Assembly: GCF_016587435.1 (NCBI RefSeq)
Contig: NZ_BNJJ01000027.1
Location: 43,751-107,750, forward strand
DNA length: 64,000 bases
From: Dictyobacter formicarum
Lineage (GTDB): Bacteria; Chloroflexota; Ktedonobacteria; Ktedonobacterales; Ktedonobacteraceae
Direction: 5' to 3'
The stretch's first letter is position 1. Each line of letters starts with the position of its first letter. A model generated the notes under the pieces. The model was not told the DNA's origin and ran no database searches. It saw only the letters and a program-made list of their open reading frames with translations. Made by a program: the position numbers and the translations under genes. Shown here piece after piece: positions 53,298 through 62,470 of this stretch.

Positions 53298-54262
53298 CTA
53301 TATATGATGATACTTCTTTACAGGCAACACCACCTGAGTCTTACTATTTGGGGTTAGATGGTGGGGGCAGTAAAACGCTGGCCGTGCTGGTTAATGCTCA
53401 GGGCGAGGAGGTCGGGCGTGGCGTGGCTGGTAGCTCGAATTATACCGGTGTGGGACTGGAAAACGCCGTCTCTAATATTTATACAGCGGTGCAACAGGCG
53501 CGAAGTTTCCTTGATTCCGATACAATTATTACAAAGGCCTGGCTGGGAATTTCAGCGGTCGACCGACCTGCCGATCATGCTGCGCTGATGCCCCTGCTAA
53601 AGGATCTGGCCGCAACGGTCTATCTCACAAATGACGCCGAACTGGGATTAAGCGTGCTACCAGATGCCGTTGGGGTGGTGTTGATCGCGGGTACCGGCTC
53701 TATTGCGTTGGGTCGCAATACAAGAGGTCTGACCAGCCGCGCCGGCGGTTGGGGCCATCTGCTGGGTGACGAAGGTAGTGGCTACGCCCTGGGTATCCAG
53801 GCCCTGCAAGCCGCCGTCCGGGCCGCCGACGGTCGCAATCCGCACACGCTTCTCCTGGATCGTATTTTGCAGTCGTGGGGTCTCACAAAGGCTGAGGAGT
53901 TGATTGGTGCGGTCTACTTCAATGAGGATAAGGCGAAAATCGCTCGTCTCTCGACCTGTGTCTTGCAGGCCGAGCGAGATGGGGATGTGATGGCTGCGGC
54001 ATTGGTGCAGAACGCTATCTCTGAACTAGTTCTGGTAGTTAAGACGGTTGCCGCCAGACTCGATTTTTCTATTCAGCAAGCCCTACCTGTCGCTCTGGGT
54101 GGTGGCTTATTGCTGAATGAGGCCAATTTTCAGGCCCGCTTCCTCGAACAATTAGAAATTGCGCAACCATTGGGTCCGGTGGTTCATATCGAGCAACCAG
54201 CCTTGAGCGCGGCCCGCACAGTTATCCACTTAACCGGCTTCCAGAATTGGATTCGCGTATAG
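53294..54262 (+). CDS. BadF/BadG/BcrA-type amino-sugar kinase (GlcNAc/MurNAc kinase)
   Basis: 322-residue sugar kinase of the ASKHA fold. Phosphate-1 motif [15 protein letters not shown] near residues 18-32, LTNDAELGL in the middle, [10 protein letters not shown] (phosphate-2) and [15 protein letters not shown]. The group includes mammalian NAGK and clostridial MurK, which phosphorylates both GlcNAc and MurNAc. Because MurQ needs MurNAc-6-P and no PTS or AnmK is visible, a MurK-like dual role is the natural reading (inference). Overlaps murQ by four bases; nagZ follows after 22 bases. Confidence 0.9.
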   Translation: MTIYDDTSLQATPPESYYLGLDGGGSKTLAVLVNAQGEEVGRGVAGSSNYTGVGLENAVSNIYTAVQQARSFLDSDTIITKAWLGISAVDRPADHAALMPLLKDLAATVYLTNDAELGLSVLPDAVGVVLIAGTGSIALGRNTRGLTSRAGGWGHLLGDEGSGYALGIQALQAAVRAADGRNPHTLLLDRILQSWGLTKAEELIGAVYFNEDKAKIARLSTCVLQAERDGDVMAAALVQNAISELVLVVKTVAARLDFSIQQALPVALGGGLLLNEANFQARFLEQLEIAQPLGPVVHIEQPALSAARTVIHLTGFQNWIRV

Positions 54263-54284
54263 ACAGGGAAGAAAGAAACACGCT

Positions 54285-55910
54285 ATGCAACAATATCTTA
54301 CCGATGGTTTGAGCCTTGAAGAGCAGATCGGCCAGTTATTTGTCGTTGGGCTGCCTGGTCTAACGGTGACGCCCGAGATCGTTGAGTTGATCCAGCGCTA
54401 TCATGTGGGTGGTATTGTGTTGTTTAAACGCAATCTGCAGGATATCCAGCAGATTCAGGCGCTGACACAATCTTTACAGCAGATAGCTCGTGAGGCCGGC
54501 CATCGCTATCCACTCTTGATCAGCATTGATCAGGAGAATGGTATGGTGCGTCGCTTTGGGGATAGCACAACCGTTTTTCCTGGAAATATGACCCTGGGGG
54601 CGATCAATTCGACGGCGTTGACGCGTGAGGTGGCCCAGGCCACGGGTCGCGAGATGAAAGCACTGGGCATCAATATGAACCTGGCTCCGGTGGCGGATGT
54701 CAATAATAATCCGGCCAACCCGGTCATCGGTACGCGCTCTTTTGGGGAGAATCCACAGCGCGTGGCCCGCCTTGTGGCAGCGATGATACAGGGCTATCGG
54801 GATATCGGCGTGATTACCAGCCTCAAGCACTTCCCTGGTCATGGCGATACCGCGGTTGATTCGCATCTGGCCCTCCCTAGCCTTCCCTATACCCTCGATC
54901 GGCTGGAAAGCCTGGAGCTCATCCCATTCTATGAAGGCATTAAAGCGGGGGCCGATAGCATTATGATCGGCCATCTCTATCTGCCTGCTCTGATGCCTGC
55001 CAATGGGATGCTGCCCGCCACTGTTTCACCGGCCATTGTCCGCGAGCTCCTGCGCCATAAGCTTGGCTATCAAGGACTGATCATTACTGATTGTCTGGAG
55101 ATGAATGCGGTTGCGGAAACGATCGGTGTCGAGCGTGGCGCGGTCATGGCTCTGCAAGCAGGTAATGACCTGGCGTTGATTTCTCATCAATATACGCGTC
55201 AAAAGGGCGCGATTGAAACGACAAAGCAGGCGCTGGAAGCGGGCGAAATGACGCCGCAGGCCATCCAAGAGTCCTGTGAGCGGGTTCTACAACTGAAAGC
55301 TCGCATGCTGTCATGGAATACGCTGCCGACAACCGAGCAGTTATCCACTATCGGTCAACCTGACCATCTTGAGCTGCGCGACCGAGCGTATGCGCTTTCC
55401 ACTACTGTGGTGCGCGATACGCCACAGCTCCTGCCACTGACCTTGTCTCCCGATCAGCGTCTGCTGGTCACAATCCTGCAGCCCTCCAGTTATACTTTTG
55501 CGGCCGACAAAACGCAGGCAACCGAGTCATTCGTCACCGAACTGCATCAGCGACACGCAAATATCGAAAGTTTGACGATTACAACACAAAATGCTGTGGA
55601 AAGCATGCAAGGGATTGACCAGCGGGTTAGTGATTTTGCTATGATTATAGTAGTGACAGTGAATGCAAATCTGGATCACTATCAAGGAAAGTTTGTCCAA
55701 CACATGCTGCAATATGGAAAACCGACTATAGGATTGGCTGTGTATAATCCATACGATCTGCTGGCGATGCCGCAGTTGGGAACCTACCTTGCTACGTATG
55801 AATGTACACCGCCCGCCCTACGTGCAGCGGCAGGCGTGCTCTTTGGCGAGATCACCGCCCAGGGACAACTTCCTGTTAGTATCCCAGGCATGTACACTCT
55901 GACTCCGTAA
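54285..55910 (+). CDS. nagZ: Beta-N-acetylhexosaminidase NagZ, GH3 family
   Basis: Releases GlcNAc from GlcNAc-MurNAc(-peptide). 541 residues with no signal peptide (start MQQYLTDGLSLEEQIGQLFV), so it acts in the cytoplasm on imported fragments. The NagZ signature is complete: SIDQENGMVRRFG, KHFPGHGDTAVDSHLALP with the Asp/His catalytic dyad, and GLIITDCLEMNAV with the nucleophile Asp. A C-terminal extra domain (about 345-541) matches the two-domain form found in Bacillus NagZ. Fourth gene of the gntR-murQ-kinase-nagZ run. GNAT gene follows after 37 bases. Confidence 0.95.
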   Translation: MQQYLTDGLSLEEQIGQLFVVGLPGLTVTPEIVELIQRYHVGGIVLFKRNLQDIQQIQALTQSLQQIAREAGHRYPLLISIDQENGMVRRFGDSTTVFPGNMTLGAINSTALTREVAQATGREMKALGINMNLAPVADVNNNPANPVIGTRSFGENPQRVARLVAAMIQGYRDIGVITSLKHFPGHGDTAVDSHLALPSLPYTLDRLESLELIPFYEGIKAGADSIMIGHLYLPALMPANGMLPATVSPAIVRELLRHKLGYQGLIITDCLEMNAVAETIGVERGAVMALQAGNDLALISHQYTRQKGAIETTKQALEAGEMTPQAIQESCERVLQLKARMLSWNTLPTTEQLSTIGQPDHLELRDRAYALSTTVVRDTPQLLPLTLSPDQRLLVTILQPSSYTFAADKTQATESFVTELHQRHANIESLTITTQNAVESMQGIDQRVSDFAMIIVVTVNANLDHYQGKFVQHMLQYGKPTIGLAVYNPYDLLAMPQLGTYLATYECTPPALRAAAGVLFGEITAQGQLPVSIPGMYTLTP

Positions 55911-55947
55911 TCTGCTGTTTAGATCACTGTTAGATAGGACACACAAA

Positions 55948-56910
55948 ATGCAAGTCACAACTGAACATATTCAGCCTTATGACGCGAACCGCGATGCCGC
56001 GGATGTCTATGCGCTCTGGCAAGCTGCCCTCTCATCTGAATGGCCTCTTACGCAAGAACGCTTACAAAAAGTGCTCAATGGAAACGAACCGCAGCATTTT
56101 GTAGCCCGCATCAACGGCAAAATCGTTGGTTTTGTTGCCACACTTAAACGCTCTTATGGCGCCGAAAAAGTAGGACAACTGCTTGCGCTGCTGATCCACC
56201 CCGATGTACAGAGACAGGGCATTGGCACAGCGTTACATGCCGCCGCCCTGGAGCACTTTCGCTCCCATGGCTTGACGTCAGTACGGTTGGGTAGCGTAAG
56301 TCCACGCTTCTGGTGTGGGGTTCCCGATAATCTTCCTGGCGCCCTGGCTTTTTTTCAGGGCCGAGGCTGGGACCTCTCTACAACGGTCTACGATCTGGCA
56401 CAGGATCTGACCACCTACCAGACTCCTGAGCGCGTCATTCAGCGTTTACATCAAGAAAAGATCACAATTGCCAGCGCGCAAAACAAGAATGTTACAGATG
56501 TTCTGGCCTTTGAGGCCAAACATTTTGCTAACTGGCTTCCTCAATATGAGATTTGTGCCGACCTGGGTGATTATCGTGACTTGCTGGTGGCACGGGATGA
56601 AGATGGTCGTATCCTGGGTACGCTGATTATGTACTCGTCGACCCAATCGCATCCTGAACGTACCGATCTGATCTGGCAGGATCTGCTAGGAGAACAGGCG
56701 GGGGCGATGAGCGCGGTGGGCGTGGCCGAAAGCGAGCGCGGACGCGGTATCGGCATTGCTCTGGTAGCTGGCGCTTCAGAGATACTGAAAGAGCGCGGCA
56801 CCACCAACTGCTTCATCGACTGGGTCGAATTAACAGATTTCTATGCCAAACTCGGCTACGACAAGTGGCGCTCCTACCATCCTAGCGTACGCGACCTCGC
56901 CAATCTCTAA
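55948..56910 (+). CDS. Tandem GNAT-family N-acetyltransferase
   Basis: 320 residues with two GNAT folds. The first has LLIHPDVQRQGIGTALHAAA near residues 85-105 as its acetyl-CoA loop (Q/RxxGxG/A). The second has VGVAESERGRGIGIALVAGA near 255-275. Such double-GNAT proteins acetylate small amines or antibiotics; the substrate is unknown. Its place as last gene of the amino-sugar operon suggests a GlcN- or muropeptide-derived amine, but this rests on position only. The ATG is preceded by AGGACAC. The family B inverted pair follows 53 bases after the stop. Confidence 0.85.
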   Translation: MQVTTEHIQPYDANRDAADVYALWQAALSSEWPLTQERLQKVLNGNEPQHFVARINGKIVGFVATLKRSYGAEKVGQLLALLIHPDVQRQGIGTALHAAALEHFRSHGLTSVRLGSVSPRFWCGVPDNLPGALAFFQGRGWDLSTTVYDLAQDLTTYQTPERVIQRLHQEKITIASAQNKNVTDVLAFEAKHFANWLPQYEICADLGDYRDLLVARDEDGRILGTLIMYSSTQSHPERTDLIWQDLLGEQAGAMSAVGVAESERGRGIGIALVAGASEILKERGTTNCFIDWVELTDFYAKLGYDKWRSYHPSVRDLANL

Positions 56911-56962
56911 GATCTCTACAACCTCTACTCTGCGAGGAGACGGTGCCGCTTGCCAAGAGAGC

Positions 56963-57082
56963 AAATCGGGCGTAAGGCCCGAACCTATTGGTATCATTAT
57001 TCTTGATACGTTTCGATGGCCATGCGATGAAACCTTCAAAAACATAATTTAACAATAGGTTCGGGCCTTGCCTCCGATTTTT
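56963..57082. repeat. Family B REP-like inverted pair (REPIN-like)
   Basis: Two units in opposite orientation, 56963-56990 and 57055-57082, match at 25 of 28 positions and enclose about 64 bases. Each unit has the core TAGGTTCGGGCCTTGC, which itself forms a small hairpin. Single units occur at 31802-31833 and 34158-34189. The pair sits directly after the amino-sugar operon and may serve as its terminator or 3' stabiliser; the right unit runs into six Ts. The rest of 56911-57230 shows nothing else. Confidence 0.7.
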
Positions 57083-57230
57083 TCGCTCACGCGTGAATAT
57101 GTTCAAGAGACGATGTCATGTTTCCCCTCATCAGCCAGCAGAAAAACAAAAACCTCTACCTGTAGGGACATCAGCACCCCCAGGCTGGCGAGTCACAACT
57201 TCCTGGTGGGGGATGGAAGTCTGACACACT

Positions 57231-58256
57231 CTACGGAGTCAGACGCTCAGCCAGGTATTTCAGGCTGATGGGATAACGATATTCGATGGCAGAGTGGGTA
57301 CCATCAAATAATTCAAAGAAAACGCCGTTCACGCCGAGCTGTTTCAGAACGTTATAGAAGGCTCTGGCTCCCAGGTCCAGGAAGTACTGGTCGCGATTGC
57401 CAGCGTCGATATAGATGGCCTTCATGCTGCGCAGAGACTCCGCGTGCTGAGGCGCCATGCGCACTGGGTCCCAGGCCAGCCAGCGCTCCCATACCTCAGG
57501 AATTACCTCGCCTGTTTCCAGGTCATATGGCAGACGTACAGTTCCATCAGGATCTGCCGAGTAGCAGGCGGCCATACACCAATCATTCATGGGCGATTCG
57601 TCACCAGGCTGAGTGAAAGGGATGCGGCGGCGGAAGCTTTCCCAGAACTTTTCATAGGATCCTTCGTAGCGGCTCTGCAGGGTACGAATAGATTGGCGGA
57701 AATCTGGTAAATAGCACATTTCGAACAATGCGTCTCCAGCATGCGTGGCCAGCCCACCCCATAGGTCGGGACGCAACATGGGGGTGATCATCGCACCATA
57801 GCCGCCGCTTGATTTTCCGGCGATACCGCGATGCTCACGAGCAGGCAAAGTACGGTAATGGGCATCTATCCAGGGCACAATTTCATCGCACAAATAGGTA
57901 TGATATTTGCCGGTCGCTGGAGAATCCACAAACTGGCTCCCTCCATATGAGGTCCAGCAATCTACCCACACAATAATACAGGGTGGCGCCTCTTTGCGCG
58001 TAAACAATTCATCGGCCAGTTCAGGAAAATTCTTACGAAACGCAGATCGGTTGCGCCACATATCTAGCTGGCCTGTCAGTCCCTGGATCATATATACCGA
58101 CGGATAGCGTCTCTCTGGCTCCTCATCATAGCCAGGTGGCAGGTAAATCCATAACGGACGCTGATAGGGATCATGCAAGGGATTATCTTTGAGGACGTCG
58201 CTCTCAAATACTACTTCATCAAAACGCCCGCTCAACGGTGCGGACCATGGCAACAT
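57231..58256 (-). CDS. Esterase-D-type alpha/beta hydrolase
   Basis: 341 residues, PF00756-like fold without a signal peptide. The nucleophile elbow is GKSSGG with Ser149, after REHRGIAG. The oxyanion region is IYLPPGYDEEPERRYPSVYMIQG at about 37-59, the substrate-side YHTYLCDEIVPWIDAHYRT is typical, and the histidine is likely in FDGTHSAIEYR near residue 325. It hydrolyses acyl esters, with siderophore, mycolyl or sugar-ester relatives; substrate unknown. GAGGAGA precedes the ATG. Single gene. Confidence 0.85.
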   Translation of the reverse strand: MLPWSAPLSGRFDEVVFESDVLKDNPLHDPYQRPLWIYLPPGYDEEPERRYPSVYMIQGLTGQLDMWRNRSAFRKNFPELADELFTRKEAPPCIIVWVDCWTSYGGSQFVDSPATGKYHTYLCDEIVPWIDAHYRTLPAREHRGIAGKSSGGYGAMITPMLRPDLWGGLATHAGDALFEMCYLPDFRQSIRTLQSRYEGSYEKFWESFRRRIPFTQPGDESPMNDWCMAACYSADPDGTVRLPYDLETGEVIPEVWERWLAWDPVRMAPQHAESLRSMKAIYIDAGNRDQYFLDLGARAFYNVLKQLGVNGVFFELFDGTHSAIEYRYPISLKYLAERLTP

Positions 58257-58440
58257 AATGGTCTCCTCTCATGGATACGTCTATCACGTGTCAGTAATTT
58301 CGTTATTGCCCTTTCGGCTCTTATCCCTTTAAGCATAGCACCTGCACCTTGCTGCTGACAAAAAAGCTGCGCCTTTACCGGTTATCAGTAAAAATGAGAT
58401 ATGTATGCTGTTTTTCTTTAGAATGTGTCTGAAGTCTATC

Positions 58441-58599
58441 ACCATAGGAAGCAAAGCGCACCCCTACGGGCAGGTGCATGCGTACTCGAGCCTGTTTTAA
58501 GTGTTGGTGCAACCTGTGCGCAAAGCGCACAGGTTGCACCAACACTTAAAACACCTATTGAGCGCCGCAGGCGCGTAGCGTCAGGGGCCGAAGGCGCAA
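58441..58599 (-). repeat. Family A composite hairpin repeat, copy at 58.5 kb
   Basis: Inverted orientation. Box GAAGCAAAGCGCACCCCTAC, GGGCAGGTGCATGCG (58448-58482), a perfect 29-bp hairpin (58493-58521 with 58525-58553), then the flank box TTGAGCGCCGCAGGCGCG, TAGCGTCAGGGGCCGAAGGC (58558-58596). A second perfect 18-bp hairpin (58607-58624 with 58629-58646) follows at once and stands before the ogt gene. Confidence 0.75.
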
Positions 58600-58712
58600 A
58601 ACCTCTGGTTTTCGGACACAACCACCAATGGTTGTGTCCGAAAACCGCTAGTTTCTGGCGGATGTGAGGAGTATGATTGTTAGTAGCAACTTTCTCTGAA
58701 AGGCAAATGAAG

Positions 58713-59219
58713 ATGAAAGAACTACACTACGATACACTCGACTCGCCGATTGGGACTATTGTGCTGGTAGTGGATGGAGAGCAGATGTGCTCATTGGATT
58801 ATACAGATTATGAACCGCGCATGCTGACCCTGTTGCGGAAACGCTATGGGGAGTTCCATCTAACACGTGCGGCAGATCCCTGCGGCTTCAGCAGTCAGCT
58901 GCGCTCATATTTCGCTGGTGATTACCGCTGCCTGGATGCGATTCCGGTCAATACAGGGGGCACAGCCTTTCAGCAACAGGTATGGTCGGCCTTACGTACC
59001 ATTCCCGCTGGCGCTACCAGGAGCTATGGACAGCTGGCAGCTCAGTTAGGTAAGCCTACGGCCTACCGCGCAGTTGGAGCGGCTAATGCGCTTAATCCTG
59101 TCGCCATTGTCCTCCCCTGCCATCGCGTCGTGGGTGCAGACACTTCCCTGACAGGCTACGCCGGTGGCTTAGAACGTAAACACTGGCTGCTACAACATGA
59201 GGGTAAAACGCTATTATAA
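58713..59219 (+). CDS. ogt: Methylated-DNA-protein-cysteine methyltransferase
   Basis: Suicide repair enzyme that takes the alkyl group from O6-methylguanine. 168 residues. The active-site motif is LPCHRVV with Cys136, preceded by the Arg-finger/turn RAVGAANALNP and the helix-turn-helix GATRSYGQLAAQLGKP. N-terminal domain present (SPIGTIVLVVDGEQMCSL). The ATG at 58713 is nine bases after GAAAGG; an ATG at 58707 and a TTG at 58677 are in frame. Symbol given as ogt for the family. Single gene behind the two hairpins, with a bidirectional terminator after it. Confidence 0.94.
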   Translation: MKELHYDTLDSPIGTIVLVVDGEQMCSLDYTDYEPRMLTLLRKRYGEFHLTRAADPCGFSSQLRSYFAGDYRCLDAIPVNTGGTAFQQQVWSALRTIPAGATRSYGQLAAQLGKPTAYRAVGAANALNPVAIVLPCHRVVGADTSLTGYAGGLERKHWLLQHEGKTLL

Positions 59220-59241
59220 ACCTGGATAAACAGAGAAATAA

Positions 59242-59283
59242 AAAGGTCATGTCCTCCATTATAGATTGCAAGACATGACCTTT
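59242..59283. terminator. Bidirectional terminator
   Basis: A perfect 12-bp stem (AAAGGTCATGTC with GACATGACCTTT) and an 18-base loop between the convergent ogt and phosphoesterase genes. A/T-rich ends give short T runs on both strands. Confidence 0.75.
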
Positions 59284-59310
59284 GATAGAGCGTATTACAC
59301 CATCTTATCG

Positions 59311-60852
59311 CTAAGATGGTTCACCTGTCTGTGGGTCCAGGAACAGTTTGTTATCATTTCCTTCGCCAGGAGCTGAGAAATTAAACATGTTCGACAGGCT
59401 GCCGGCGATTGAGTCGAAAGACTGATCACCAATGCGGCCCAGCTGCCAGTTGTCTTCGATGAACTTCAACACCGAACTCTGGTCGGTGACAGAATGGTCA
59501 ACAAAATTCTGTTTGGCATACGGTGAGATGACCATTAAGGGCAGGCGTGGACCGTATCCACAGCGACCAGAATAAGTGCCCGCTTTCTGTGTGCCACACT
59601 GTCCGGCACCAGTTAAAGCATCATTGGGATCATTTGACTGGCTGACGATTGGCCCCATGACATGATCATACCAGCCATCTGAGTCATCATATGCCAGGAC
59701 AACAGCGGTATTTTTCCAGGTAGGCTGCTTCTGCAGGCGATTGATGGTATCCACCACAAAATGCTGCTCATCCAGGGGATCAGAATAGCCAGCATGGCCA
59801 TCCTGGTAGGCACCAGCCTTCAGGAAACTAACCGCGGGCAGATGACCGGCATTGACAGCAGTCCAGAAGTTCTGCAGGTCATACTGGTGGTTCGCCTGGT
59901 CGGTTTTACCAATCATCGCCGCCGAAGTCGGAGGCAAATGATGAGGATTGGCAGTAGACTTGTAATACTGGAATGGTTCATGATGCGGGATATAGTCCTT
60001 GACCGATGCTCCGCTGATATTGTTATGAGCTGTGCCACAAACCACTTGCCCATTAGTAGTAGATGATGGCGCGAAACCACCCTCAAACCAGCCCCAGGTA
60101 AGGTTTTTCGCATTGAGCAGATCACCCACGTTGCGGCCAGACATAGCTGCGGTCGTGCCTTTCGCAGAGCAGTCATCATAGGCTGGATCAATGTCGTTCA
60201 GCATCGTGCCATTGGAGGTTACCGGGTAGCCAGGATAGCCGAAGTCTGCTGGAGTTGCACCATGAGTCTGCCCAGAAACCAGGTTTAACGCACCAGGTGT
60301 TGAAGGACCAAAGGTGGTACCAAAAGAATTATCGCTCATGGCATAGTGTTGGGCGTAATTCCACATACCTGTAACGGTGTTGCCGTCATAATAGTCCATA
60401 ACAATAGATTTATCTTTACAACTTCCACCACTCGCCGATTCCACGAACTTATCCATCAAACCATGATCAAAAGCTTTCTGCTCATCTGTATAAGCATGAT
60501 CCTGGTCGCAGGTCAGGGCCTGTGAGCGATCCAGGCGCTGTGGATTGGCAGAATTAGGATTGTTGGTGAGCAAGCCAGCCGTTAAACCATTCACAGATGG
60601 TGTGTTTTTAGCTGCTTTGAAAGCGGGCTCACCAGCAGGGTTAGTTGCATTAGGGTAGGTGCCAAAGTAGTGATCAAATGATACATTCTCTTGAAAAATT
60701 ACCACTACATGTTGAATTGGCGTAGTGGTCGTTGTCTGTGCTTGAGGATCTACAGCTGCCGATTTCGCGGCTACATTCGCCACAGCGACGCCGCTCACCA
60801 GCACTGATCCTAAAGCCAGGGCAGAAACTGCCGTGCGCCAAAATTTAAACAC
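59311..60852 (-). CDS. Secreted phosphoesterase, phospholipase C/acid phosphatase family
   Basis: 513 residues, PF04185 family. The signal peptide MFKFWRTAVSALALGSVL... ends near AxA (VAVANVA, about residues 22-28). The catalytic start IQHVVVIFQENVSFDHYFGTYP carries the family's Asn/Glu/Asp metal site; later pieces are FGPSTPGALNLVSGQTHG, AVVLAYDDSDGWYDHV and PLMVISPYAKQNFV. It should release phosphate from lipids or soluble esters outside the cell. The start is set at the GTG at 60852, eight bases after AGAGGGA, because the upstream frame to 60921 has no such site. Single gene. Confidence 0.88.
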   Translation of the reverse strand: MFKFWRTAVSALALGSVLVSGVAVANVAAKSAAVDPQAQTTTTTPIQHVVVIFQENVSFDHYFGTYPNATNPAGEPAFKAAKNTPSVNGLTAGLLTNNPNSANPQRLDRSQALTCDQDHAYTDEQKAFDHGLMDKFVESASGGSCKDKSIVMDYYDGNTVTGMWNYAQHYAMSDNSFGTTFGPSTPGALNLVSGQTHGATPADFGYPGYPVTSNGTMLNDIDPAYDDCSAKGTTAAMSGRNVGDLLNAKNLTWGWFEGGFAPSSTTNGQVVCGTAHNNISGASVKDYIPHHEPFQYYKSTANPHHLPPTSAAMIGKTDQANHQYDLQNFWTAVNAGHLPAVSFLKAGAYQDGHAGYSDPLDEQHFVVDTINRLQKQPTWKNTAVVLAYDDSDGWYDHVMGPIVSQSNDPNDALTGAGQCGTQKAGTYSGRCGYGPRLPLMVISPYAKQNFVDHSVTDQSSVLKFIEDNWQLGRIGDQSFDSIAGSLSNMFNFSAPGEGNDNKLFLDPQTGEPS

Positions 60853-61077
60853 TATAAATATCCCTCTTTTTTTAAATATCATTATGCTTACATCTATTCT
60901 ATTGGGGGCTCTATCGCTCACAGTATAACATTTAAGTGTTAACTGACAGTAAATCTATGTTTAAGTACATCTAAAATTTATACCATAGTAATTCTTATTC
61001 AATCTCTTTTAGCATTGAGAACACATAGTAACTGTTGCACTTCCCTTTTATATGGCTAGAATGTTGACAAGCCAACG

Positions 61078-61119
61078 ACTCTTCCTCAACTCCCTGACGC
61101 GAAGGAGTTGAGGAAGAGT
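61078..61119. terminator. 16-bp hairpin after larA-like gene
   Basis: Arms 61078-61093 and 61104-61119 pair perfectly around 10 bases, followed by TTTTG on plus. It lies 33 bases past the stop of the minus-strand LarA-like gene; on minus no T tract follows, so its direction is unclear. The rest of 60853-61151 shows nothing. Confidence 0.5.
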
Positions 61120-61151
61120 TTTGTACACTCAACAGGATAGCCCAGGTGAAC

Positions 61152-62429
61152 TTAAGCAGAGCCAGCAGGGGCCGCCACATAAGGAACCATCACCGGCCCT
61201 TCAGGAAGTATGGCAATGGAGGGATGCGGTCCGTAGCGTTGGATTAGCTGGTCGAGTGTAGCCTGGAGATCGGGCGCCGGAAGTAGCTGAGCAGCTCGTA
61301 CAACATCATCTGATAAGCTCGAATGCAGATAAACATCGGCCTGAATCTGGACCAGTGCTTGCTTCTGAGCCTGCCATTGATCGTGCATCTGGAAATCCGG
61401 CTGATTAATCATTTCCAGCAAGGCGGCTGGATTTTCACGCATCTGTAACAGCGCCTTGAAGTTACCATGTTCAGGCAAACCGTCGCGGCACTCTGCGACC
61501 GCGATGATGGCTCCCCCCTTGCGCACGATCTGGGCTGCCGCCGTCATACCTTTAACACTCTGATAGAGGTTCTGGTCGAGTGGATAGCCATTGTTACTGG
61601 TAACAACGATATCAAATGGCTCTGCAACGGCCTGCGTGGCGTTTCGCGCCACTTCTGCGCATCCCACATAATGGGCACGAATATAGTCGCCCGCAAAGAC
61701 TGCCGTGATCTGCCTCTCCTGATCCAGCGTCACATTGACCAGGAATTCTGGTGGACATAACCTGACCGCAGCTTGAATCCCCTGATGAATAGGATTCCCT
61801 TCGAGCAGAGCCCAGGTTGAATGCTGGTCCCCAATCAAGGGCGCACTATGCAGCGCCTGAATGGTCTGGATACCAGCCAGGCCTGGAATAATGCCCTTGG
61901 GACCTCCTGAAAAGCCTGCGAAGAAGTGGGGCTCGATAAAACCGGTAACGATGCGGAAGTCAGCATCTAGATAGCGCCGATTAACCAACACCGGCACCCC
62001 GAAGGAACTGTTTCCCAGCGAGACAAGTTCCTCGGGAGCAAAGGCGTTGTGGTTGACTATCTCGACGCTATCGACAATCTCCTGACCCAGCATCTGAATC
62101 AGTTCTTCACGCGTGTTAGCCCGGTGTGAACCCGTGCCATTTAAAATGACTATCTGTGAGCGCGGGATAAAAGATAGCGCCTCTAATAACCAGGGCACAA
62201 TGCGCTCATTTGGCGTAGGGCGGGTGATATCCGAGATGACAATGGCGACACGATCGTTTGAGCTCAGCCTATCGACCAGGGGCACACTCGCAATCGGGTT
62301 ATGCAGAGCCTTGAAGAAGGCTTCTCGCTCATCCTTCAAGGGCGGAATAGGATGTGAGTGTAATACAACTGCCTGTTCTGGCACAGTGATAGTACGGGCA
62401 TCACTTCCATATGGAATCTGGACATGCAT
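61152..62429 (-). CDS. LarA-family (lactate racemase-like) protein
   Basis: 425 residues, DUF2088/LarA fold. N-terminal VVLHSHPIPPLKDEREAF, then VAIVISDITRPTPNERIVPW with the first catalytic His region, GTGSHRANTREEL, FSGGPKGIIPGLAG and SVKGMTAAAQIVRKGGAII. LarA itself racemises lactate with a nickel-pincer cofactor. Many homologues racemise or epimerise other 2-hydroxy acids, including sugar acids such as gluconate or malate. Co-orientation with the SMP-30 lactonase and KDPG-type aldolase favours a sugar-acid substrate. The ATG at 62429 follows AGAGGA. Confidence 0.85.
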   Translation of the reverse strand: MHVQIPYGSDARTITVPEQAVVLHSHPIPPLKDEREAFFKALHNPIASVPLVDRLSSNDRVAIVISDITRPTPNERIVPWLLEALSFIPRSQIVILNGTGSHRANTREELIQMLGQEIVDSVEIVNHNAFAPEELVSLGNSSFGVPVLVNRRYLDADFRIVTGFIEPHFFAGFSGGPKGIIPGLAGIQTIQALHSAPLIGDQHSTWALLEGNPIHQGIQAAVRLCPPEFLVNVTLDQERQITAVFAGDYIRAHYVGCAEVARNATQAVAEPFDIVVTSNNGYPLDQNLYQSVKGMTAAAQIVRKGGAIIAVAECRDGLPEHGNFKALLQMRENPAALLEMINQPDFQMHDQWQAQKQALVQIQADVYLHSSLSDDVVRAAQLLPAPDLQATLDQLIQRYGPHPSIAILPEGPVMVPYVAAPAGSA

Positions 62430-62470
62430 AAGCAATCCTCTTTTCGGCTATGCAAAGCACATAAGCATAC

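Noticed and set aside
14024..58646. Possible CRISPR array or insertion-sequence ends in the repeated hairpins
   Set aside because: Copies are dispersed singly, not in regular spacing with spacers. No transposase gene lies between or beside them and no target-site duplication could be seen.
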